DNA of 21,618 nucleotides from a bacterium. GTDB lineage: Bacteria; Zixibacteria; MSB-5A5; GN15; FEB-12. The translations under genes were made by a program, and so were the position numbers. The DNA lies in assembly GCA_030629485.1 (NCBI GenBank), contig DAOVOW010000001.1, forward strand, positions 1 to 21,618. Reading direction: 5' to 3'. Within the stretch, counting starts at the first letter, position 1; each line of letters begins with the position of its first letter. The notes under the pieces are model-generated. The model did no database searches and was not told where the DNA came from. It saw only the letters and a list, made by a program, of their open reading frames with translations. Below, piece by piece: positions 9,079 through 16,073 of this stretch.

Positions 9079-9543
9079 CTAGTTCCCGATATTCAGGGGG
9101 TCCATTTGATTGAACCCCGTGATTGCCGCGCTGAACACATTCAGGGGGCTAGCCGACCGCCCGGCTTGTTGCGCTTGGAATTCTGCCGACCGGCCACGTT
9201 GTTCGCCGCCATACTCAACCGTCAGCGCGTCAAGTTCCTGCGCCACCGCGTTTTGCTCCAGCACACCTTCGGCAGTTCCGCTATACGCCCCGCCTTCAAT
9301 CATGCCCGTGCGTTGTGCAGATGCACGCTGACGATTGGCCCGGCGCTCACGTTCAGCCCCGATAGACGCCATCAGCCGTTCTTCTTTGGACTGGCGCGCG
9401 AATTCGGCCTCTTGGGCCTTGGCTTCCCGATTGCCCTGTACGGCCCCGGCAATGCCAAGAACCGGCGCAGCGATAGACGCAATCGTGGATAGGGTGGATA
9501 CAGCGCCGCCTGACATCCCGATCAGTGGTAATATTTGAGCCAT
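9079..9543 (-). CDS. Internal virion protein, gp14-like
   Basis: I start this gene at the ATG at 9543 (154 aa) rather than 60 bases upstream, because that ATG shares its first base with the TAA of the preceding gene (TAATG), the pattern seen elsewhere in the module. Residues 10-34 form one hydrophobic Gly/Ala/Ile-rich segment (ending A-P-V-L-G-I-A-G-A-V). A highly charged helix with Q-A-x-x-A-E-F-A-R-Q-S-K-E-E-R follows to about residue 80, and a Gly/Gln/Ala-rich tail ends in N-P-L-N-V-F-type residues. One membrane-like segment followed by a long charged helix is typical of gp14-like proteins, which in T7 form a channel in the outer membrane after ejection. Assignment uses this architecture and gene order. 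Confidence 0.7.
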   Translation of the reverse strand: MAQILPLIGMSGGAVSTLSTIASIAAPVLGIAGAVQGNREAKAQEAEFARQSKEERLMASIGAERERRANRQRASAQRTGMIEGGAYSGTAEGVLEQNAVAQELDALTVEYGGEQRGRSAEFQAQQAGRSASPLNVFSAAITGFNQMDPLNIGN

Positions 9544-9968
9544 TAGATAAGCCTCACATGAATAGTATAATCGGCCTTGTCCGGCCCCCACGCTTTCGCG
9601 CAAGGTGTTTCGACGTGAAACCCAAGCCGGTCAACCCATCGGTGTCCGGCATCAAAGTCGCACCGAACGGCGACTTCAATCCTGTGAAAGTCAGACGAAT
9701 CAAGCATTTCAACCATCTTTTCAGTTATGGCCCGCGCGTGACGCCGCCAATCTTTTGACAGCCACGCCCAAGCCAGCCCTACGCCCCGCCATTGGGTCAT
9801 AATGCCCGCTATGGCAATGACAGAACCGTCATCATCTACACACGCCATTCCGCCGCCCACATCTTCAAGATCAAGCGCAAACTCAGGCGTTAATTCGTAA
9901 TCAGCATGGATAGCCACCAGTGGCCCCAACTTGCACACATGCTCTGCCGTCAGCGGTTCAAACTTCAT
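9543..9968 (-). CDS. gp13-like internal virion protein with GNAT-like fold (DUF2833-type)
   Basis: This 141-aa protein starts within an ATGA overlap with the nozzle gene. The pattern is that of the phage gp13 family: an N-terminal F-E-P-L-T-A-E-H, a central W-R-G-V-G-L-A-W-A-W-L-S-K-D-W-R-R-H-A-R-A helix, then R-I-E-V-A-V-R and W-V-D-R-L-G-F-H-V-E-T-P. The last motif resembles strand-helix-strand of GNAT acetyltransferases, yet the canonical R/Q-x-x-G-x-G/A acetyl-CoA loop is replaced around V-G-L-A-W. The fold is probably conserved and catalysis may be lost or altered. In T7, gp13 is needed for particle morphogenesis and is not abundant in the mature virion. Position between the nozzle and gp14-like genes is exactly that of T7 gene 13. 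Confidence 0.8.
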   Translation of the reverse strand: MKFEPLTAEHVCKLGPLVAIHADYELTPEFALDLEDVGGGMACVDDDGSVIAIAGIMTQWRGVGLAWAWLSKDWRRHARAITEKMVEMLDSSDFHRIEVAVRCDFDAGHRWVDRLGFHVETPCAKAWGPDKADYTIHVRLI

Positions 9969-12409
9969 CGGGATTCCTGGACAACAACCTGGGGCATAAT
10001 CGCCGCAACAGTCGCGGGGAACATGCTATCATTGACATACCATATACGCCCGTCAGTTTCATACCCCCCCGGCCAGGATAACAGCACGTCACCAGTAACA
10101 AGGCTGGGCGGTGAACCCATCAGAACCGCAGGCGCGCGATAGGTCAGCCCAGGCACTTCATCCATATTCGTTTCATCGGAACCGGCAGAACCACCGAGCG
10201 TATCAACCACCCGGAACGCAACGTCTGTTATTCTTTTGGTCTTGGCCTGCCCCGTGCCATCGCCGCCGCTGGCCGCGCTCCGGTTGGCCGCATACTTGGA
10301 TGAATACCGCAGCCCGATCTGCGCTTTAGTCAAACCCGTCCCGACAACAACCTCGCCATTCGCCACGACGACATCAGGAACGGTTGCGCCTTCCCCCAGA
10401 ACACCAAGGGTTTCGCCTTCCATGTGGTCAAAACCATAGAACGTGGTGGCAGATGCCCCGCTATACGTTAGCAGGCTATCCCCATAGGTAGCATCACCCT
10501 GATCATCGCCGGTTTCGTGTTCCGGCGTCAGGTATTCAACATACCGGCGCGTATCGCCATTTACCGTGCGCGCAACAATGATTGACACTTCGTCCCGCGA
10601 CCCGTCAGCCTTTGGCACCACAGACACACTTTCGACAACCGCATCAGTCCCAGAGATAATGCACCGCGCCCATGCCCGAACCTCTTGCGTCTGATCGAAC
10701 GAAAACACCAGCAGTTGGCCATCGGCCCGAACACTCCACACGATTTCGTAGGGTTCCGCCTGTCGGGCCATCTGTATCACACCGGCACCCATAATCCCGG
10801 CGGATCGAACGGTCATATCCGGCGCAACATAGTTATCCACGTTGAATTCGTACTGGATTGACCGGAGTTTGCGCTGTGAAGCCTGCACAAACAGAACGCT
10901 TTCGCCAACACGTATGGGCCGGATAGCCGCGCCGCCGTAGGCTGTTTGCTTTGAAACCTTGATATTGTTTGGGCCGAATGGCGAGGAAGTCGATTGCCCC
11001 TCAATACTGAATTCAGCCCCAATGGTGTTGACGATCAGAACACTACCCTCAGTCACCCCAACGATCTGGTTTGCCTCGGATGATTGGACCGTAACGCTCA
11101 CCGCGCTTTCAGACAGGATTTCCCCGAAGTTATCAATGGCGAAACTCTCGAACGCCCCGGCAACAGACGCATAGACGTTCTGCCCCTGCCCGAACACCAG
11201 CCGTTCACGAAAGAACGTGACGCAAGTCGGGTATCCATTGGTGGTTGACCATGCACCGCGCCGCCATAGCGTTGTCGCGTTACCAGACCCAATGACAGTT
11301 TGCGGCATTGTGGTCAAAACTGTGGCCGTGGCCGTTGTTCCGCTCTGCGCCGTTATCCGTGCCGTTCCGTATCCGGGGCTTATGTATTCCCATTCCACCC
11401 CGCCGTCGGTCACTGTGCCGCTTGTGTGGGCGGGAATGGACGTGCCAGAGGTTGCCGTGGTCGCGGCCTTGTATTCCTTGCCCTCCGACCGGACATAATC
11501 CCCTGTCGTGTACCCCGTCCCGGTTTTCCAAATGTTGGTGGCCGTGATGGTTTCCTGATCCAGCCGAATAATCGACCCGACATCGCCTGCAACAAACTCG
11601 GACGCGCTGGCCGTCAGAGTGATCGACCCGGTATCAGCAGAGGCATAGACAGACGTGGTGGTGGCATTCAGGTCCAACCAAGGACCGTCGTCAGGGTCAA
11701 GGGTGCTGAACGCCCAGCTTGTGGCCGCAGATCGAGACAGCTTGCGCGGGGCAAGAAGCCCAGCCCGGTCTGTGATGTAAAGCACGTCACCAGACTGGAC
11801 AAAATCAAGCCCAAAGGATGAATCGAGTTGCGTTGATGTATATGGGGAGATGATTTCATACGGCACATCAGATTGACCACCGCCGGTATAGGCCGTGTAT
11901 CCGGTCCCATCCACGTTATGACCGTGAATGGTGCGCAATTCGTATGTGTTGGCGGTGGAGTTGGCGACAACAAACCAGCGCCCGTTTAGTTCAGTCATGC
12001 CGAGAATGTCGTAAATGAACACCTCGTCGTCGTCGCTGTATGGGTGGCCGACAGATGTAATCTCGACGGGGAATGTCGCTATGGCCCCGGTAATGCCCGT
12101 GGCTGATCCAGTGATAACCGCGGCGTTATCCACAAAAAACCGGCAATACCCGTTCCCGAATTCGATCTGGACTGCATCCGTGCGCGACTTGATAAACGGC
12201 ACCAGACGCGACCGCGTGGCTTCATTGTACTTGATTGGCCGAACAAAACCCGTACCAGCCCGACGGATTGCAGGCCCCTGAATGGACGGCAGGAAGTTCT
12301 CCATACGGTACGCAGACGCAGGGTATCCCTGAATGTCGGTGCGACCGTCAAGAAGCGGGGACCATTCGCCCGCATTCAAGGCGCTGATAATTGGTGAAGA
12401 TTTAACCAT
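9965..12409 (-). CDS. Tail tubular protein B / nozzle (gp12-like)
   Basis: This 814-aa protein should form the distal tail nozzle of a podovirus. The N-terminus has the conserved gp12-type opening: N-A-G-E-W-S-P-L-L-D-G-R-T-D, then Y-R-M-E-N-F-L-P and Q-G-P-A-I-R-R-A-G-T. Residues 103-178 contain a beta module with G-M-T-E-L-N-G-R-W-F and Y-T-A-Y-T-G-G-G, of the kind often labelled FCCH-like in phage tail proteins. Residues 293-346 form a second inserted module with G-T-G-Y-T-T-G-D-Y-V and D-G-G-V-E-W-E-Y-I, resembling small carbohydrate-binding-like tail domains. The core resumes with F-F-R-E-R-L-V-F-G near residue 400. It starts in a TGATG overlap with the adaptor gene, as expected for proteins made in fixed ratio. 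Confidence 0.92.
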   Translation of the reverse strand: MVKSSPIISALNAGEWSPLLDGRTDIQGYPASAYRMENFLPSIQGPAIRRAGTGFVRPIKYNEATRSRLVPFIKSRTDAVQIEFGNGYCRFFVDNAAVITGSATGITGAIATFPVEITSVGHPYSDDDEVFIYDILGMTELNGRWFVVANSTANTYELRTIHGHNVDGTGYTAYTGGGQSDVPYEIISPYTSTQLDSSFGLDFVQSGDVLYITDRAGLLAPRKLSRSAATSWAFSTLDPDDGPWLDLNATTTSVYASADTGSITLTASASEFVAGDVGSIIRLDQETITATNIWKTGTGYTTGDYVRSEGKEYKAATTATSGTSIPAHTSGTVTDGGVEWEYISPGYGTARITAQSGTTATATVLTTMPQTVIGSGNATTLWRRGAWSTTNGYPTCVTFFRERLVFGQGQNVYASVAGAFESFAIDNFGEILSESAVSVTVQSSEANQIVGVTEGSVLIVNTIGAEFSIEGQSTSSPFGPNNIKVSKQTAYGGAAIRPIRVGESVLFVQASQRKLRSIQYEFNVDNYVAPDMTVRSAGIMGAGVIQMARQAEPYEIVWSVRADGQLLVFSFDQTQEVRAWARCIISGTDAVVESVSVVPKADGSRDEVSIIVARTVNGDTRRYVEYLTPEHETGDDQGDATYGDSLLTYSGASATTFYGFDHMEGETLGVLGEGATVPDVVVANGEVVVGTGLTKAQIGLRYSSKYAANRSAASGGDGTGQAKTKRITDVAFRVVDTLGGSAGSDETNMDEVPGLTYRAPAVLMGSPPSLVTGDVLLSWPGGYETDGRIWYVNDSMFPATVAAIMPQVVVQESR

Positions 12410-13035
12410 CAGTAAAAACTAGCCCGACTGCCCATCCATCGACCGGGCGTCCTGCGACGTGGCGGGCGATACAGGGAATTAACCCGGCGCGCTTCGCTCA
12501 GTGTGTTCTTATACACCAGCAGCGCCGCCTCTTTCTTGGATTTGCTTTGCGTCAGTTCTTCTGCAGCATCAGCGGCCAGGCGCGCCGCAAGCGCCTCAAC
12601 AAACAGCGGGTCAAACGCCCCCGTGTCCGTAATCTGTGCGATATATTCGTAATCAAGAGGGGCTGACATATCGGTCTGAATCTTGCCATCAATTATTTCA
12701 TAAGGCGTTTCCTCTGTTGAAATACCCGTGCTTTCATAGAACACGCCAACCATGTTTGCATTCACCGACGCGCCTCCAACCTTGATGGGCCGCAGATCGT
12801 CAACAGGACGGGGATAGATCAACGAATACCCCCACTCTGGAACATCGGTGGACGCCGCAAGCTGGACGCGCTTGATAGCGAACCGCCAAGGATACGCCGA
12901 TAATTCAGCATCCCGAAGCAAGTCAAACCGCGCATTCATCGCACGGGCCGGCTTGTTTTCATCGGCCATCGACGTAATTCGGATTTCACCCAGCATTGAA
13001 AGCGCCCGGTTTGCAATATCAACTTCTGAGGCCAT
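12409..13035 (-). CDS. Tail tubular protein A / head-tail adaptor (gp11-like)
   Basis: This 208-aa protein matches the gp11-type podoviral adaptor: an N-terminal helix I-A-N-R-A-L-S-M-L-G, then I-T-S-M-A-D-E-N-K-P-A-R-A-M-N, R-D-A-E-L-S-A-Y-P-W-R-F-A, and a helical C-terminal part with F-V-E-A-L-A-A-R-L-A-A-D-A-A. The protein forms a ring beneath the portal, to which the nozzle (the next gene) attaches. The C-terminus is Arg/Pro-rich. The start has an AAGGTG Shine-Dalgarno. A 50-base gap with a strong hairpin separates it from the preceding gene, so its translation is not simply coupled to the capsid genes. Confidence 0.93.
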   Translation of the reverse strand: MASEVDIANRALSMLGEIRITSMADENKPARAMNARFDLLRDAELSAYPWRFAIKRVQLAASTDVPEWGYSLIYPRPVDDLRPIKVGGASVNANMVGVFYESTGISTEETPYEIIDGKIQTDMSAPLDYEYIAQITDTGAFDPLFVEALAARLAADAAEELTQSKSKKEAALLVYKNTLSEARRVNSLYRPPRRRTPGRWMGSRASFY

Positions 13036-13055
13036 GCGTCACCTTGTGCAATTGA

Positions 13056-13079
13056 GGCCCCACCCAGAAGGGAAGGGCC
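13056..13079. terminator. Strong intergenic hairpin after the capsid-decoration genes
   Basis: A 10-base arm and its partner are separated by a 4-base loop. On the minus strand the arms GGCCCTTCCC and GGGTGGGGCC pair at 9 of 10 positions (one G-U, one mismatch). In the operon direction no T-run follows, so it is more likely a partial terminator, attenuator or mRNA processing/stability element that lowers tail-gene transcripts relative to capsid transcripts. In the plus direction it is followed by GTTGTTTT, closer to an intrinsic terminator, which could block antisense transcription. Function is inferred. Confidence 0.45.
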
Positions 13080-13085
13080 GTTGTT

Positions 13086-13286
13086 TTAAATGCCGGTATC
13101 ACCGTCAAGCGCCTGCTCGATAGCCTTTAAGGCCATGCGAACAAACTGACGCTTGGTGATGGTGCCAGCTGCGAGGTTGGTATCATCCACCGCCAACTCA
13201 ACGTCTTTCGAACCAGTTGAGGTGCCGATGGTGACATCAGGGGCGTCTTGGCCCCCAACATCAACACCGTAATACCGAACAGCCAT
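13086..13286 (-). CDS. Small conserved-type phage structural protein, unknown function
   Basis: This 66-aa protein begins in a TAATG overlap with the decoration-like gene and ends just before the intergenic hairpin. The first 40 residues are beta-prone and acidic (Y-Y-G-V-D-V-G-G-Q-D, then D-V-E-L-A-V-D-D-T). The last 25 form a likely amphipathic helix (F-V-R-M-A-L-K-A-I-E-Q-A-L). I do not recognise a named family. The coupling to capsid and decoration genes suggests a head completion or head-surface role, but it could be a small connector component. It is kept as real because of the tight junction, consistent codon usage and protein-like composition. Confidence 0.7.
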   Translation of the reverse strand: MAVRYYGVDVGGQDAPDVTIGTSTGSKDVELAVDDTNLAAGTITKRQFVRMALKAIEQALDGDTGI

Positions 13287-13789
13287 TAGGCACCGCCATC
13301 AACATAGGTGGCTTCAAGCATCAGTGTGCCCGCGCCGCCCATATCGGTGGTCACAGTCCCGGCAATGTCATACCAGACCTGCGAATCCTCGGACAGCCCA
13401 AGGGCTTCCCACAGGGGCTTGTTCTTGTCTTCAATCCCGTAGACGGCACTTTCGTGCGCCACGTTGCTATCAACAAGGGCCGCTGTGACAACCTGCGCAG
13501 ATGCAAAGAAGTCAGCATCAACAACAGCGCCGCCATCGTCATCAGTGCGGTAAACACCAATATCAATTGCACCGCCGACAGCCACCGCATCGCAGGACAG
13601 AAGAACCTGCTTGATAACGGCATTGGATTTGACGCGGAAGAACCGGAGTTCGTCTGCAATGTCAGTCGCGGTCGAAACCTCAACCGAACCAGCGCCGGTC
13701 GATTTGATCTGCGCGTCATTCCATGGATCATTCGCAACACGCGGGGATGCCGCGCGATTGGAAATGATGGTCGAATCAATGTCAGCCAT
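13286..13789 (-). CDS. Decoration/cement-like head protein
   Basis: This 167-aa protein lies three bases after the major capsid stop and has a GGAGG Shine-Dalgarno, implying strong translation. It is acidic and Ala/Val/Asp-rich. Beta-prone stretches recur through its length (A-V-I-K-Q-V-L-L-S-C-D, A-I-D-I-G-V-Y-R-T) and it ends in a G-T-L-M-L-E-A-T-Y-V strand. There is no enzyme motif and no membrane segment. A small, acidic, beta-rich, highly translated protein directly behind the capsid gene is commonly a decoration or head-stabilising protein. The name of the function is inferred from position and composition; no family signature was recognised. Confidence 0.65.
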   Translation of the reverse strand: MADIDSTIISNRAASPRVANDPWNDAQIKSTGAGSVEVSTATDIADELRFFRVKSNAVIKQVLLSCDAVAVGGAIDIGVYRTDDDGGAVVDADFFASAQVVTAALVDSNVAHESAVYGIEDKNKPLWEALGLSEDSQVWYDIAGTVTTDMGGAGTLMLEATYVDGGA

Positions 13790-13792
13790 TGT

Positions 13793-14692
13793 TTATGCCT
13801 CCGTGCATTCGATTTGGATCACACGACCAGGTTCAAGGCGCGTCGCACCCATCGTCATGGTGGTGTAAAGTTGATATGGGACGCCCTCGATATCAGGACG
13901 CTCGTCAACACGCGCCTTAACATCATCCCAGATGCCCAGATGGATACCGGACTTAACCCACATAGGCACGAGGGTATAGCTGGCATTCGTAGGGACAAGC
14001 CGCGAAACGACAATCTTGACGCCCGCAAACTCGGTAATCCGACCGTCACCAGCGAACACAGGCCCGCCGTTTTTGGTGAAATAGTCGGTGTTGATCACCT
14101 GGGTCTGGCGCTTCAGGTCTTCGTGCTGACGCGGGTTGATAGCCATGTATGGCATTTCAAGTTCCGTATCAACGTCGCTTTCCTCCATGATCCGAATGGC
14201 CTGCAAGATTTTGTCGACGTTCAGGCCGGTATCGGCAGCAGCGCCAACGGCAGCATCAACGCGGTGATTAGCCGTGTCGAATGTTTCCGTTGATCCACCA
14301 GTCTTGCCGGTCTTAGCATCGCCAAAGAACGAATCGAAGATGATGGTGTCAATCTTACGACCAGTGGCCTTGATCGCAGCCTGAGCCAATGGCCCTTGCG
14401 GATCAACCATCAGACGCAGTTTGTCGAAGGTATCGACCATCTGGGGCAGGCTGTAGTCAACCGGGTCAACCCAGCGACGATCAGTTGGCGCGTCGACGCG
14501 GCCCATTGGGGCAAAGCGTGACACGATTTCCTGCATTTCAACGGAACCGTACTGATCAACAGGCACGGCAGTTTCGCCGTGGTGCGTATCTTCCGACACG
14601 TAGGGGCGCATTTTGCCACCTTGGATTTGCAACAGGTGCGCGACGTTAGTCGTGTACTGCTGCACAAAGTGGGTAGGAATATTAACGGTCAT
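13793..14692 (-). CDS. Major capsid protein (HK97-fold type)
   Basis: This 299-aa protein carries the features of podoviral-type major capsid proteins with an HK97 fold. An N-terminal helix region runs F-V-Q-Q-Y-T-T-N-V-A-H-L-L-Q, followed by G-G-K-M-R-P-Y-V. An extended E-loop-like region holds A-P-M-G-R-V-D-A-P-T-D-R-R-W-V-D-P. Long spine-type helices follow (I-K-A-T-G-R-K-I-D-T and D-K-I-L-Q-A-I-R-I-M-E-E), then a beta-rich C-terminal part with I-V-V-S-R and R-V-I-Q-I-E-C. There is no N-terminal protease or delta domain, in keeping with a separately encoded scaffold. An AAGGAG Shine-Dalgarno sits 7 bases before the ATG. It follows scaffold and precedes the decoration-like gene, the usual order. 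Identity is secure from context and length. Confidence 0.9.
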   Translation of the reverse strand: MTVNIPTHFVQQYTTNVAHLLQIQGGKMRPYVSEDTHHGETAVPVDQYGSVEMQEIVSRFAPMGRVDAPTDRRWVDPVDYSLPQMVDTFDKLRLMVDPQGPLAQAAIKATGRKIDTIIFDSFFGDAKTGKTGGSTETFDTANHRVDAAVGAAADTGLNVDKILQAIRIMEESDVDTELEMPYMAINPRQHEDLKRQTQVINTDYFTKNGGPVFAGDGRITEFAGVKIVVSRLVPTNASYTLVPMWVKSGIHLGIWDDVKARVDERPDIEGVPYQLYTTMTMGATRLEPGRVIQIECTEA

Positions 14693-14828
14693 AGCCGTTC
14701 TCCTTGATTGATTTGAAACAATCGAGAATGGCTTGTCCGTTAGGGGCCTGCTCTGTGTTTTAGGCTCACTCAGCCCTGTTCTATCACAGTGTCACGCGGG
14801 GGCGCTTGCCTTGTCCGCAGATCGTTAG
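14693..14828 (-). promoter_or_regulatory. 136-base leader before the major capsid gene
   Basis: This is the largest non-coding gap inside the module. It ends with AAGGAG 7 bases before the capsid ATG. Just before that, GATTG (14706-14710 region, read on the minus strand) and CAATC flank an 8-base A/T-rich loop (14706-14723), a possible small hairpin next to the ribosome site. A weaker GGCT/AGCC hairpin lies near 14762-14776. I find no convincing -35/-10 pair. The leader most likely boosts capsid expression through its own promoter, RNA processing or a favourable start region, but none of these is shown directly. Confidence 0.5.
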
Positions 14829-14990
14829 TTAGTCTTTCTGGCGGGTCTTGCGAGGGGCCGTAGCCTTATCCTCTGCACTCATAACCCATTCGGCCAGCTT
14901 GGCGGCATCTGTGATGATACGCGCCGTTTCACGAACGCCAAAGCCCGTCAGGGCCTCGACGCAACGAATTCTGATCTCACGTTCTGTCAT
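14829..14990 (-). CDS. Short protein (53 aa) between scaffold and capsid genes
   Basis: This short gene starts at the ATG of an ATGA overlap with the scaffold stop and ends at a TAA at 14829. The product is a charged helical protein: M-T-E-R-E-I-R-I-R-C-V-E-A-L at the start, then a G-V-R-E-T-A-R-I-I-T-D-A-A-K-L-A-E-W helix, and a very basic tail ending R-K-T-R-Q-K-D. The G-x-x-E-T-A-x-I-I pattern resembles small phage proteins of unknown role found near scaffold and capsid genes. A basic tail could bind DNA or RNA, but no function is known to me. The stop-start coupling and good composition support expression. Confidence 0.65.
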   Translation of the reverse strand: MTEREIRIRCVEALTGFGVRETARIITDAAKLAEWVMSAEDKATAPRKTRQKD

Positions 14991-15790
14991 GCTCTTGCCG
15001 CCGCCTCTTGCAGTTTCATCATCCGATCAATCGCCGGTTGGCGCACGTTTTTGTTCTCGGATGTGTATTGCTTCATAAAGTCACTGTCGGCCATCAAGGA
15101 CGCAACCTTGGTCTTAGCCGCGCTTGGTGACATCGTAAACCCACCGTCACCTTGCGACGGTTCGCCTTGGATAACCTGAGCATCACCGACCTTCTGCGCA
15201 ATAGTGGCCAGGAAATCATACATCCCGGTTTTATCGCCAGACAGCAGGGTTTCCAGCTTATCCTCAGTCATGTTCACGTCAGCCATCAGCCGGGCAGCGT
15301 TGTTGAATCCATCGGCATTGCCTGACTTCCACGCATCGAAGCTATCCGCCGACGCGGTATCCATCGCCTCTTGTTGCGACGCCACCTGTTCGGCCACGAT
15401 CTGTTGAAGCCCCTGAAATTGGCCGTCACCCAATCCGAGTTCGTGCGCTCGGGCGGCAATGCCCTTGAACGCATCGTCATTGAAATCCTCGCCCAGAACA
15501 TTGGTATAACCACCGGCTTCATCCGGCATACCCATCTTGGCATATACAGGCAACATGGCTTCCCGGTCTGACTGGTCAGCCGGTATTTGCAACAGTTGTT
15601 CGGCAGGTACGCCCCGCAGCTTTTCAAGGTTCCGGTATGATTCAGCCAGTGAACCAGCATCCTTAAACCCCTTGGTTTCCACGTATCCAGACAGGTCATC
15701 GCTAAACCCATCCGTCCATATTGCCGCCTGTGCATCGCTTGCAGGGGCGGCTTGACCCTCAATTGGGGCCGCTTGTCCTTCGTCAGTCAA
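14987..15790 (-). CDS. Capsid assembly scaffolding protein
   Basis: This 267-aa protein is acidic and Gln/Ala-rich. The N-terminus is low-complexity (G-Q-A-A-P repeated twice). The scaffold pattern follows: G-F-K-D-A-G-S-L-A-E-S-Y-R-N-L-E-K-L, then M-L-P-V-Y-A-K-M-G-M-P-D-E-A-G-G-Y around residues 78-95. The middle and end are coiled-coil-like helices, with a basic C-terminal helix that would bind the capsid shell. The start is TTG at 15790. A GGAG lies 7 bases upstream (15798-15801), and the first in-frame ATG is near residue 42 or later and would delete the conserved N-terminal motif, so TTG is preferred. It overlaps the preceding gene by 8 bases and the following gene by ATGA. It guides procapsid assembly and is probably lost on packaging. 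Confidence 0.85.
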   Translation of the reverse strand: MTDEGQAAPIEGQAAPASDAQAAIWTDGFSDDLSGYVETKGFKDAGSLAESYRNLEKLRGVPAEQLLQIPADQSDREAMLPVYAKMGMPDEAGGYTNVLGEDFNDDAFKGIAARAHELGLGDGQFQGLQQIVAEQVASQQEAMDTASADSFDAWKSGNADGFNNAARLMADVNMTEDKLETLLSGDKTGMYDFLATIAQKVGDAQVIQGEPSQGDGGFTMSPSAAKTKVASLMADSDFMKQYTSENKNVRQPAIDRMMKLQEAAARA

Positions 15791-16073
15791 TTGTAATCTC
15801 CGTTGCTCGTTTCAGTTGGGTAATGTCGCTAAACAGTTGTTTCTTGACGTGCGCGAACACCATGCGTTTCTCGGCATCAGCCGCCAACCGCAATGGGTCT
15901 ATGCTACCGTCCTTGATCGTGGGCAGGCTCTTTGGCATCCACCCGGTTACATGCTCCAGGTCACGCAACACCGCGTCGGCCTCTTTGCGAATGTTGCCCT
16001 GATCGTCCAGAAATAGCCGACGATACGCCGTGGCCAAGTCAATCTGGCGCTGAGCCTGTTCCTTACGGCTCAA
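15783..16073 (-). CDS. Bbp19-like small phage protein
   Basis: This 96-aa protein has the layout of Bbp19-type phage proteins: a basic Q-A-Q-R-Q-I-D-L-A start, A-Y-R-R-L-F-L-D-D-Q-G, L-R-D-L-E-H-V-T-G-W, and a final helix with E-K-R-M-V-F-A-H-V-K-K-Q-L. The role of this family is unknown; members usually sit between portal and scaffold or capsid genes, as here. The only usable start is a TTG inside a TTGA overlap with the portal stop (16070-16073). No Shine-Dalgarno is evident, so translation is probably by reinitiation of ribosomes finishing the portal. Family assignment rests on the Y-R-R-L-F and terminal helix pattern. Confidence 0.7.
   Translation of the reverse strand: MSRKEQAQRQIDLATAYRRLFLDDQGNIRKEADAVLRDLEHVTGWMPKSLPTIKDGSIDPLRLAADAEKRMVFAHVKKQLFSDITQLKRATEITID
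15798..15801 (-). promoter_or_regulatory. Ribosome binding site deciding the TTG start of the scaffold gene
   Basis: GGAG on the minus strand lies 7 bases before the TTG at 15790. It is the only good Shine-Dalgarno near the beginning of the scaffold frame and supports the TTG over any later ATG. Confidence 0.6.

Noticed and set aside
9544..9603. Longer start for the gp14-like protein adding 20 residues
   Set aside because: The extension reads inside the gp13-like gene, and the next ATG forms a TAATG junction and begins the hydrophobic segment normally.
13454..14293. 279-aa plus-strand open frame opposite the capsid and decoration genes
   Set aside because: It lies fully antisense to two well-supported genes, crosses their boundary and has no domain pattern; a GC-rich shadow frame.
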